Below are positions 55,542-64,000 of a stretch of 64,000 nucleotides of DNA, piece after piece. Positions within the stretch are counted from its first letter, which is position 1. The number at the start of each line of letters is the position of its first letter. The notes beneath the pieces were generated by a model. That model saw only the letters and a program-made list of their open reading frames with translations, did not search any database and was not told the origin of the DNA. The DNA comes from Xanthostigma xanthostigma. Lineage: Eukaryota > Arthropoda > Insecta > Raphidioptera > Raphidiidae. Location: contig OY754464.1 in NCBI GenBank assembly GCA_963575645.1, forward strand, positions 73,320,948 to 73,384,947, in the 5' to 3' direction. Made by a program: the position numbers and the translations under genes.

Positions 55542-56154
55542 AATTTTTTCATAATTTTTACTTTAGATTAAAAAAAGAAAATATTCTAACAGCGAAAAAA
55601 TTCAAAGTCGACATTTCGACAGTTTGGATGATTTACTGCCCCTAAATAAAGAAAACGAATTTTCTCTACGATTTTACTTTCGAGCGACTAAAAAATCTAG
55701 GAATATTGAAAAAATGTAATTCGAGATTTTGACAATTTTAGAGGCTTGACTTGCACGCCGTTCAACGAATCGCACCTGAACTTAAGTTTTCAGGGAATTC
55801 TTTAAAATGTTTTGAAAACGTGCGTTTATTTCTATTTCCGTTTTTGGGTTTCGTTAAATTCAATAATATTATTTCTGTCGTCTCATTACGTCCACCACAT
55901 CGACCCGTACTTCCACCACATATAAGAATTAGTCCCGTGAAATAATGTTGGGTGACCACACAGAGTACAGTAGGAAACTATTTTTTTTCTGCCAAATAAA
56001 TCCAATAGTTTCTGAGAACTCAGAAATACGCGAGTTATAATAAAAAAATTGGTTGTCTGTAAAGTCGGTTTACGGACGATAGTTTTACGTGATAACGTAT
56101 TCCGTAATACATAACCTAAATTTATATAATAATTATAATAATTCGAATCTATGA
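55542..56154. other. no gene recognised
   Basis: The overlapping frames 55751-55945 and 55762-55959 are on opposite strands and neither matches a family. Confidence 0.3.
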
Positions 56155-56545
56155 TATTGCATCTTTCGCTTCAAATTTAGGTTAATTTTATTTATTTAAA
56201 TTACTCACCATATAATATAATTGTTTTTTTTAACTTTCTTTCTTTCGTATTTATTTTAAGTCTCAAAGATTAGCTGTCATAATATTTATAAAACAATTGT
56301 TTCACTGTTTATAATATAAAATTCCAAAACCTACTTACAATATTTAAGTATTTTCATACGTCAAAAAATTGATTTTTATAATGATAAAATTTGTAAGAAA
56401 ACGATTTTTTCGAGAGATGAGACCTAGCTAAAACGATTTTTTGCCCCCCAAAATCCCTTTTCAGTAAATTTCATCCAAATCGTTAGGGCCGTTTTCGAGA
56501 AAAGCACGCACAGGGTCAGGCGGAACGTTACGCGTTACGAACGTT
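56155..56545 (-). mobile_element. Helitron fragment (5' part)
   Basis: On the minus strand it matches 41570-41900: 'ttttggggggcaaaaaatcg', 'gtattttcatacg' complement, and 'cgaaagatgcaatatcatag'. The Rep start and the 3' end are missing. Confidence 0.7.
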
Positions 56546-57350
56546 AGGAACGTTACACTTTTTCGTGCATGTAGCCGGTGTTTTATCAATTTTTAAGATT
56601 GGTGATTCATCAATTTATAAGACGTTATCACGTCAAAAAGACGAAATCTCAACTCAGCAATAGTTGAGTAGGTTTTCGTCTTTTTCTGTCTGTTTATATC
56701 TGTATTTATACTACGTCATAAAAAAACTGTAAAACCAATAATATACATATTGTTAGTAGAAGTTTTGTTCCAAAAATATGTATTGAAGGAGATTTATTTG
56801 GTTGAGGAACAATTGAAAAATAAGCTTTACCAGAGTATCGCTTGTGGCCAATGTTTCGAAAAATATATTTTCATTGAGATGAAAATATATTTATATTTAT
56901 GTGTGTATCTATAATTGTAAACCTCTTATTACTTTTGAACGGAGTGTCCGATTGAAACGCCGTATGTGGCATCTGACGTCACTTTGCTGAACTTAGATTT
57001 CCTGAAAATTTGGAATGATTCGGCCCAATAAATTTTGAGAAATCTCAAAAATACAAGTTTCAAAAATGTTTAGAATATTTTCGAAACTACTAAACCGATT
57101 AATTCCAAAATTTAATCAGCTCTTTTCTTTAAAAAAATGCGTCGATTTCCGCAAATCACATCAAAATCGGTTCATTTGTTAACGAGAAATCGTGAACGAA
57201 AAATTCGTAAAAAAGTTTTTTTTTTTTGAGCTCGAAGAGCTAAAAAATAAACTTCTAACTATATTTTATATATTTTTGAGCGTTTTTAACTCGAAAATAT
57301 CGGGAAGTTTCGGAGATGGCCTGCAGGGCTTAACTTCTTTTCTAATTTTA
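56546..57350. other. no gene; hammerhead-element fragment at 56787-56880
   Basis: 'gaaggagatttatttggttg' to 'gccaatgtttcgaaaaatat' is a truncated relative of 44967-45066; the CTGATGA box has been lost. The frame 57192-57377 has no domain. Confidence 0.45.
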
Positions 57351-57770
57351 ACATTCCAACCCACAAGTGGGGAATGATAGATACTAGTTTAGGTCAAAAA
57401 TCACTTTTCAAAAATTTTACAATTTCTTTCCGTTTTGAGGTCCCCCGAATCCAAAAAACATATTTTTGAAAAAACTCTGTGCGTCTGGTAGTCTGTTTGT
57501 CTGTTAGTCTGTTTGTCTGTGAACAGGTCAAATGGATGAGCGAATTGAAACCAAATGAGAGGATGTTTGGTATGCAAATATGAAGAGCCCTATTGTTTTT
57601 GGAGAAAGTCGATGCATGCGCAGAAGAGATACATGCTATAACGGTGTTTTTTTTATATAATAATGGTATAATTTTCATAACGCCTTATTATTCTATTTAT
57701 TTTTTCAAGAAAGTTTCGTTAAAAAAAATTTTTTCTAAACTTTAAGGTTTCGGAAAAATTTTGAAAATAA
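57351..57770 (+). repeat. 650-bp interspersed repeat R2, copy f (truncated)
   Basis: Has the CCCACAAGTGGGGAATG hairpin end and a duplicated 'gtctgtttgtctgt' segment; the right part is missing. Confidence 0.8.
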
Positions 57771-58312
57771 AAAAAAATATGTCGTTTTTTTTGTATTACA
57801 GCGTGTTAAAAGTTTCGCAGAATATAAATTTGAGACATGCTTAAAAAATTTTCCAGAAATTGTGCTGCTTTCAAATAACAAATAAGGTTAGGTATTTCCC
57901 CCTTGAATAAAAATATCCGTAAATGGTGTTTGAAATATTTGTATTAAAAGCTTACAAACAGAACATGAAAGGCGATTGACATGATCAGAAACGAATTAGC
58001 TTTTCAAAGCTTCAAATGACAGAGCACGATTAATATTCCCCGAGCCGAAAACAAAAACCGTTCGCGAGTGTATATGTTTTGTTTTACGCGAAACGTTCTT
58101 GTTCAATTTAATTTCCTTCCATGTTAAATTAATATCGATTAAAAATGGCATTGTTACACAAAAGCGCTTGTTAACATAGACAACTAATCGAAGTCATTAA
58201 CCTGTATAGTTTTGGCGTATTTAGTATCGAAACAAGCTTGAATAATGATAGTTTTTGCATTACCCCCTATAAAATAGAGTGATATTCAGGCCTGTATACT
58301 GATTCAGCTTTC
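57771..58312. other. no gene recognised
   Basis: AT-rich, no partner found. Confidence 0.3.
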
Positions 58313-58380
58313 ATCAAAAATTTGATAATAGGTAAATAATAACGGGAAACTTTATTCTGTACAATATTTTTATTTTTATT

Positions 58381-58416
58381 GCCAACGTTTCGTCTTAACT
58401 TAAGACTTCCCCAGGG
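58381..58416 (-). ncRNA. hammerhead-like motif 11 (core mutated)
   Basis: GCC, CTGGGGA, stem GTCTT/AAGAC, GAAACGTT, GGC on the minus strand. Both stems pair, but the A of CTGA is changed. Confidence 0.45.
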
Positions 58417-58569
58417 CTCTATAATTGACAGATAAAATACATGATTAATATAATAAGGAATTAAAATCTAAAATTAATAACATGATATTAAAAATCTGTA
58501 TATTACCAAAATTGTAGATTATTGCACATTCGTCTTTCTCTGTAACCAGTCACTATTATTTATTTATTT

Positions 58570-58603
58570 TTGAGGAAGTCTTAAGTTAAGACGAAACGTT
58601 GGC
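58570..58603 (+). ncRNA. hammerhead-like motif 12 (core mutated)
   Basis: TTGAGGA, stem GTCTT/AAGAC, GAAACGTTGGC. The first C of the core and the upstream stem I strand are lost. Confidence 0.45.
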
Positions 58604-58690
58604 AATAAAAATAAAAATATTGTACAGAATAAAGTTCCATTCCCCGTTATTATTTATTATCAAATTCACATAAGAGGAACGATAACAACA

Positions 58691-59526
58691 TAAAATATGA
58701 ATACTTTTAAAATTGAGAATGCTTACAGAAAAAATTACGCTGATTCAATGAGCGTAAGCAAACGTCTGTATCTCCTTTAGTTTGGAAACTACGTCCATTC
58801 GAAGGTTTTATATGATTTTCTGAAAACTAAATATAAACGCCAATAACTTCTAAACCAAAATACATACAGACGTTTGTTTGTAGGTTAGTTTCTATTTATT
58901 TTTAATGAAATTCGTGAAAGATTTTTTAATATTGAAATATTGAAAAAATAATATTAAACGTTAATGTATTAATTATATTTTTTTGTTAATATATTTGTCT
59001 GAAAAATTAGTCGATAATTTTATTTATTGAAATCATTAGGATCGAAAAAATTGTATAAAAAAGTAGTTCGACCGTTTATTTTACATTACGCACTAGTGTT
59101 AAATGTGACATTTCATGACCGCTATACAGACATGAAAAGCAGTTTTTTTAAAGAGGTGTGCAAAATAGCATATTGCGAAGCTAGTGCGAAAAGCTGGCAA
59201 TTACCCACGAGTGGACAACTTAAAAACAAGAAAGAAGCTAGGTAGATACGCTATGCACAGAATTTATAAGGTGTTAGTGCGAAATTAAATTTTTCTACAA
59301 CCTGTATATGGCACGTTCATTTGTTTGTTATTCTCACGTATAATATTCGAAACGCGTCTTGCAATTTTAATATTACAAAATGTGGCTTCCCTTGATGCAT
59401 TATGCACAGCGCTTGGTGACAAAACAGATACTGCTTTGTTGAAGTTTGCAGGGCCGCCATTTTCAGTCCGAACAAAAACAGTTGAAATTCACATATAAGT
59501 AATCATAACAGAATGCGTATCCTTAA
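58691..59526. other. no gene recognised
   Basis: Includes a short tail (58975-59020) of the 44-kb hammerhead-like family. The frame 59027-59245 has no known domain. Confidence 0.35.
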
Positions 59527-60550
59527 CCAATTGGGCGACGGGACCATTCCAACTTCAAAAATGTTGACATTTGATTATAATAAAGAAAATAAAATATCTG
59601 ATATCGTGTGAGGTGACGCGGATAATGGCCAGTATTCAATATGATATTTGCTATTCGTTGCCATGGTTACCTACATAGTATGATTCACGTCATGTAATAA
59701 AATATTTTTAACAAAAAAATTGAACCGACTTCACACTAAAAAGTAAAAAATAATTGCGTATTGAAATGTTTTGGAGTCGGTGTCAGCCAAAATGAAATCT
59801 ATTCCATGAACTACACCGACTCCAAAACATTTCAATACGCAATTATTTTTTACTTTTTAGTGTGAAGTCGGTTCAATTTTTTTGTTAAAAATATTTTATT
59901 TTTCTCTTTTTAGTGTTAATCTAACACTAAAATTCGGTGAACATACATAAAAAACATTATGCGTGTATTTGAAATTTGAGAGTTTCCCTTGATTTTTCCG
60001 GATTCCACCATCAGATCCTGACTTGGTTCCGATGGGACCACCTCTGAGGTGCACTCTTTCGAATAAAAAAAAATTTGAAAATCGGTCCATAATTGACGGA
60101 GAAATCGGTGAACATACATAAAAAAAATTTAAAAAAATATACAGACGAACATAGAACCTCCTCCTTTTTGTTGAAGTCGGTTAAAAATTAATCAAAGCAT
60201 GCCGAACTAGTTTATTTCTAACAGATTCATATAACAAAAGAGCGGCTGAATCTTTTTATTTTCAAAATATTTACGAAACTGAAGTATAGAAAAAAAATTT
60301 TTTGCGAAACTTTCTTGAAAAAATAAATAGAATAATAAGCCGTTATGAAAAGTATACCATCATTATATAAGAAATATCGTTATAGCATATATCTCTTCTG
60401 CGCATGCGGCAATTTTCCCCAAAAACAATTGGGCTCTTCATATTTGCATACCACACATCCTCCCAAAATTTGGTTTCAATCCGCTCATCCGTTTGACCTG
60501 TATCGTGTTCACAGACTAACAGACGCACAGAGTTTTTTCAAAAATATGTG
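59527..60550 (-). repeat. 650-bp interspersed repeat R2, copy g (interrupted)
   Basis: Minus-strand copy split at 59697 by the element 59698-60181 and truncated at the hairpin end near 60550. Confidence 0.85.
59698..60181. mobile_element. element inserted into repeat R2, TAA duplication
   Basis: Uninterrupted R2 copies read 'gtcatgtaaaaattaatc' here; this copy has 'catgTAA', 484 bp, then 'TAAaaattaatc'. A 3-bp TAA duplication would fit PIF/Harbinger. Both ends contain 'accgacttca' in opposite directions. The left part (59713-59892) is a near-perfect ~80-bp-arm hairpin ('aataattgcgtattgaaatg' and its complement). No coding capacity. Confidence 0.8.
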
Positions 60551-60919
60551 TCCCTGTTGCTCCTGTCTAGTTACTGCCCTGTCAATAAACAATTTTTTTT
60601 ATTCAGGGTAGCGCTTCAATCTATTTTTACCTCTTTTTGAGAAACGTTTCCGAAAACTCGCAGTAAGTGTAACTTTTGAATGGCCTGTTATTATGACAAT
60701 TAAATTTAGAGTTTTGGAAGCCCTGATTACATACTTTGCGGATATGAGAAATGCATGCGCATTCATTATTTGCATGCGCGAAAACCCTCCACACACACAC
60801 ACACGCACACACACAAAGATGTCTGTGATTTTCATAAGCCATGGAAGGCGAATTTGTGCAACTCAAAAAAGAAAAACAACATATTTCGTCACTTCCTACC
60901 ACAAAAATTGTATAATGGA
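60551..60919. repeat. no gene; (CA)n microsatellite at 60790-60815
   Basis: The CA run, with one G interruption, creates overlapping open frames on both strands that are artefacts of the repeat. Confidence 0.6.
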
Positions 60920-61025
60920 CTAGCGGCCCGGTCCGGCTTCGCCCGGATTTGTAGATTGTCAATTACAGATAGGTAGACATATTAAGCTGCAGCGGACTTT
61001 CTTTTAGAATAATAGCTGAATTTGC
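60920..61025 (-). mobile_element. Helitron 3' end fragment
   Basis: The minus strand ends GGGCGAAGCCGGACCGGGCC GCTAG followed by T. The hairpin and CTAG|T end are typical of a Helitron; the 5' part was not found. Confidence 0.65.
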
Positions 61026-61741
61026 CCGACATTGTTTTTTTATTTTAATTATTTAATGCCCATATTCACCGAACACTTTTAAAGATGGAAGCTACTAATC
61101 TTGGAGCAAATTTATTCGTTAGAATAGCTGCGGCGAAAGATAAAGCCACCGCGTCATAGTGACGTGAACACATTGCGCCCGCCTTCTAGCTTGCTATTGG
61201 CTGTTTCGGAGATCCATGTGAGTCGAGTGTTTATTTTTATTCTACCGCTATACCTACCGCTATAAATGGATACGTCTAATTTATTCCACACGCCACTGTC
61301 TGCGGGCAAGTAGGCGTTCACTACCATATTATTGATGACGTACTTGGCTTCAACTCTCACCGTGGGCACTATACAATAAAATCTACTTTCAATTCTGCAA
61401 GCAAAATATCAGGTAGACAAGTTACTTAACGAATAAATATACACTGCACTATACTCCTTGCTCTTTTTGTTGAATATTTTAGAGTTCACCCAAAAATCCA
61501 ACCGATGGCGTTAGTGTAAACGTCAAAAAAAATGTTTCACAAAATAATAATGTTTTACCCTAACCCAATTGCACACAAAACTAACTGTAGTAATGTTTGA
61601 CAACTATACACTTCACAAAAAGTTAATAAACAACACATAAAAGAGCAAACTGTTGATATAATACTCCGTAACTCCACGTTTGTAGGTTAGGTATTATGAT
61701 CTATGTGGCGACCATTAACATTTTATCAGGTGAATAAATAT

Positions 61742-62160
61742 GTATAATAATAATAATTTATTACATACAGAGGTATGGAATATATGTACAGAGTCATACA
61801 ATATAATATTTAAAATTTCTCAAACTAGTCTACGACTTTATATAATTCTAAACTTATTAGCCTATCTGCAATAGTTTTTTTAAAAGTTCTGAAGGTTTTT
61901 ATGTTTTTTATATCTTCTGGCAGGTGATTATTAACACAACTGTAGTAACAGCTTTTTTCGAATAGAGCTGTGTTATGCTTGATAGCGCGATATATAACAT
62001 TGCGTGTACTGTATTGGTGATTAAAACTATGGACGCTAAAAAGCGTTTTATTTGTTCTAATATAGCAGAGACATTCCAGTACGTATAGAGCTGGTAAAGT
62101 TAAAATATTGAGCCTCGTAGTAAGACAGAATAGATTTATACCTGCAGTAAACATAATAAT
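61742..62160 (-). pseudogene. LINE reverse transcriptase C-terminus
   Basis: The minus-strand frame 62154-61825 (109 residues) reads LTTRLNILTLPALYVLECLC, then HQYSTRNVIYRA, and NNHLPEDIKNIKTFRTFKKT. This is the 'L.IL.LPSLYI', 'H.Y.TR' and 'YN.LP..IK....FK' order of CR1/jockey-like LINE C-termini. It is followed by a 3' region ending in a (TTA)n run near 61744-61756. The frame is intact over this part, which suggests a fairly young insertion, but the polymerase core and endonuclease are absent (5' truncation). Confidence 0.82.
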
Positions 62161-62251
62161 TCATATTTTATGTTCTTATCGTTCCTCTTATGTGAATTTG
62201 ATAATAAATAATAACGGGAAATGGAACTTTATTCTGTACAATATTTTTATT

Positions 62252-62288
62252 GCCAACGTTTCGTCTTAACTTAAGACTTCCTCAGGGC
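62252..62288 (-). ncRNA. hammerhead-like motif 13 (intact)
   Basis: GCC, CTGAGGA, extra A, stem GTCTTAA/TTAAGAC, GAAACGTT, GGC on the minus strand. All core residues and both stems are intact. Confidence 0.65.
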
Positions 62289-62508
62289 TCTATAATTGAC
62301 AGATAAAATACATGATTGATATAATAAGGAATTAAAATCTAAAAATAATAACATGATTTTAAAAAACTGTATATTACCAAAATTGTAGATTATTGCACAT
62401 TCGTCTTTCTCTGTAACCAGTCACTATTAGTTTTTTAATATCATGTTATTAATTTTAGATTTTAATTCCTTATTATATCAATCATGTATTTTATCTGTCA
62501 ATTATAGA

Positions 62509-62545
62509 GCCCTGAGGAAGTCTTAAGTTAAGACGAAACGTTGGC
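62509..62545 (+). ncRNA. hammerhead-like motif 14 (intact)
   Basis: GCC, CTGAGGA, extra A, stem GTCTTAA/TTAAGAC, GAAACGTT, GGC on the plus strand. Same as motif 13 in mirror position. Confidence 0.65.
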
Positions 62546-62680
62546 AATAAAAATAAAAATATTGTACAGAATAAAGTTCCATTTCCCGTTATTATTTATT
62601 ATCAAAAAAACATAATAATGTTTGGCGAATTGAATTATCGCTATTTATTCGAATGATTAGAATCCGCAAGATTAGAGTTA

Positions 62681-63575
62681 GTTACATTTTTGTCTAACAA
62701 ATGCAATAGTGTCAAAAGTTTATACTCAGGATCACGATACTAAACAGATTTAATATGATTGATAGTACAGAATCCTCGGCGCACACTTATTCGACTTTTT
62801 TGCAGGATAAAAAAGAAATACAGTGCATAATAAAACTGTTTCATTTCGGTTCAATAATTAATTAATCGCCGCCCATGACTATGGGACATATTATATTAAG
62901 CACGTAAGTACAGGCTTCAAATACAATACAGTATACACACATTATTATAGGTCGTATACCGAACATGGTTTATCATACAATAGAGGCAGCACTCTCGGAA
63001 TTAATTTGATAATTATGAAGGTTGGAGACTTGACTTTGTCTCATGTCAATTATATATTCATTCACTAATTAATTAACTCGTCAGACAAATGAAAAAGGCA
63101 ATCACGTGTACACACACACACGAGTCATTTTTTTATAAAAAGTTTCAGTGGCAAAATTTAATATTTTCTTGCATTTTTCTTTTCCTATGGGGATCTGCGA
63201 TATGGACTACTCTATCTGGCGGTGAAACTTATTAACTAACATGTGAGAAAGAAGTATATAAATTTTACTGTCAATGAATACTGTTAATCGTGATTTTTTT
63301 TATAATAATAATAAAAAAACGTTGATAAATTAATAAATTACTTATTATGGAATCTGCGAAGTTTTCACCTCGTGCAAACACAAATAAACAGTTAGTAAAA
63401 GGTTGTAATAGTACCACGCCATTTTAATGCAGATGGTTAGTTATTTTACCAAGTAAGTAGGTATTATAGTTAGTCTTAGTATTGAAAACTTAACTTATTA
63501 TTATTAAATAACATTAAGAATTTTAATAGAAAAAAAAATAAAGTTGAAAATACATTTTGACAGATGGGAACTTAC
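62681..63575. other. no gene recognised
   Basis: AT-rich; a (CA)n run at 63110-63122. If the segment at 63576-63870 is an exon, this would be its downstream intron. Confidence 0.35.
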
Positions 63576-63870
63576 CTGTTGCAATAAAGTAATGTTTCAA
63601 TAATATGTTTGCAACGTTCATCAACACTGCATTGATATAATATCTCTATTTACCACTTTTATTTCTTGTGGATTACTCTTTAAATCGGAAGTTTGTAAAC
63701 AGAAAGCATTAAAATTCACCTTACTTGAAGGTTCTGTTTCAATTGAATTTTTGCCTAATTTTATGATATGGATGTCATTAAATATACGTTCCCCTACAAG
63801 GAAATTTCGTTTTCGGTGATTTGTATCAGCCCAATTACATATTGTGCTGATACTTATCATTTTATTGCAC
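63576..63870 (-). pseudogene. SWIM zinc-finger protein exon, broken finger
   Basis: The minus-strand frame (63977-63621) contains MISISTICNWADTNHRKRNF, LVGERIFNDIHIIKLGK, AFCLQTSDLKSNPQEIK and RDIISMQC, then a stop. In another frame the next codons read DERCKHIIETLLYCNR, followed at once by a GTAAGT donor (63570-63575). The order 'GE.....HII.CG', 'CLQTS.L.S.P.EI', 'I.SM.C.C' and 'CKHI...LL.CNR' is that of insect proteins with a SWIM zinc finger (CxCxnCxH). Here the second cysteine and its neighbours are missing at the frame change, so the finger cannot form. An acceptor-like TTTTTTAG lies at 63871-63878. Other exons would lie outside the window. A domesticated-transposon origin is possible but unproved. 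Confidence 0.62.
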
Positions 63871-64000
63871 CTAAAAAATTCACAATTGCACTGTTTACTA
63901 TATAGTAGGTAACTATAGTAGGTAACTATGTGGGAAATGATACCCCATCGTCGCCATGTTTTTAAAGCTCCACCCATTTGAAGGACTCCAATATGTTCAG
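63871..64000 (-). other. sequence upstream of the SWIM-like exon
   Basis: The open frame continues to 63977 (MGGALKTWRRWGIISH), but the part before TTTTTTAG shows no family resemblance. It could be intron or leader. A 'tagtaggtaacta' direct repeat occurs at 63903-63928. Confidence 0.35.

Larger units (their letters stand above)
58313..58690. mobile_element. inverted-pair element with hammerhead-like motifs
   Basis: Arms share 'aataataacgggaaa', 'ttattctgtacaatattttt' and a motif copy, in opposite directions. It is a sibling of 62165-62610, including the flank 'tcacataagaggaacgataa'. Both motif copies are mutated in the CTGAGGA box (CTGGGGA at the left, TTGAGGA at the right). Confidence 0.8.
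62165..62610. mobile_element. inverted-pair element, best hammerhead-like copy
   Basis: Arms with 'ggaactttattctgtacaat' at the left and its complement at the right, each with an intact motif (62252-62288 minus, 62509-62545 plus). The interior is also inverted ('tcaattatagagccctgagg' side and its partner). The whole block has no protein. Confidence 0.85.
61045..62680 (-). repeat. interspersed repeat R7, copy b, with nested insertions
   Basis: 61400-61735 and 62610-62665 match 21190-21650 in reverse. Between them lie a LINE 3' piece (61742-62160) and a hammerhead-like paired element (62165-62610). The uninterrupted copy reads straight from 'accataattatgttt' towards 'tgataaaataataatggccg'. A 'atattcaccgaac' word near 61052 is shared with 21192 and may be a terminal repeat. 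The frame at 61154-61369 (minus) has no recognised domain. Confidence 0.65.

Noticed and set aside
60627..60976. Several overlapping frames on both strands
   Set aside because: They depend on a CA microsatellite and overlap each other.
61154..61369. 71-codon minus-strand frame as a host exon
   Set aside because: It lies within or beside the R7 element, with no splice signals seen and no recognised family.

Overview
This is AT-rich eukaryotic nuclear DNA, most likely from an insect genome. The repeat types resemble those common in Lepidoptera: Helitrons that begin TCTATACTAATATATAAAGC, a repeat that ends in an 'actcgcacttggccgg' block, and an 'accgacttca' repeat. Transposons move between species, so the placement is tentative. 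There are no bacterial-style genes, operons, rRNA genes or CRISPR arrays. Nearly all long open frames are chance frames or fall inside repeats.

The window reads as intronic or intergenic DNA packed with dead and non-autonomous mobile elements. The only convincing candidate for a host coding exon is a 97-bp minus-strand segment at 27641-27737. It has a good splice acceptor (TTTTGCAG) and donor (GTAAGT). A second spliced-looking coding piece, related to SWIM zinc-finger proteins but with a broken finger, runs into the right edge (63576-63870).

From left to right: a hAT-like element (97-704); a 650-bp interspersed repeat seen seven times (first at 3261-3910); a foldback (5271-5780); a Helitron with an 87-bp minisatellite (5824-6859); two more inverted-repeat elements (8.4-9.4 kb); a paired element with hammerhead-like ends (10975-11265); a Tigger/pogo element (12514-13012); a LINE 3' piece (15.3-15.7 kb); a long-TIR element (19481-19990); a Helitron split by a hAT MITE with an exact 8-bp duplication (23.16-23.8 kb); a LINE tail, a TA-flanked MITE and a hAT-like MITE (26.2-27.5 kb); a long-TIR element split by a pogo element (27884-29296); a 2.8-kb near-perfect palindrome (32.66-35.48 kb); a P-like element with a THAP relic (40385-40930); a Helitron with a Rep relic (41502-42246); a LINE tail (43.2-43.8 kb); hammerhead-like elements (44.2-45.3 kb); a foldback (45.4-46.3 kb); a second, longer pogo copy (47845-48747); a Helitron carrying a tRNA-Lys-like insert (53.4-54.07 kb); and nested elements from 57 to 62.7 kb.

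Two themes stand out. First, a family of short structured motifs matching the hammerhead ribozyme core recurs about a dozen times, often as head-to-head inverted pairs, with compensatory changes in the stems. Such motifs are known from Penelope-like retroelements. Second, the window is rich in long inverted repeats, the largest being the 2.8-kb palindrome, which could give long hairpin RNA if transcribed. Nested insertions can be dated relative to each other because several empty sites survive in sibling copies in the same window. All boundaries were read by eye; internal identities were not computed.
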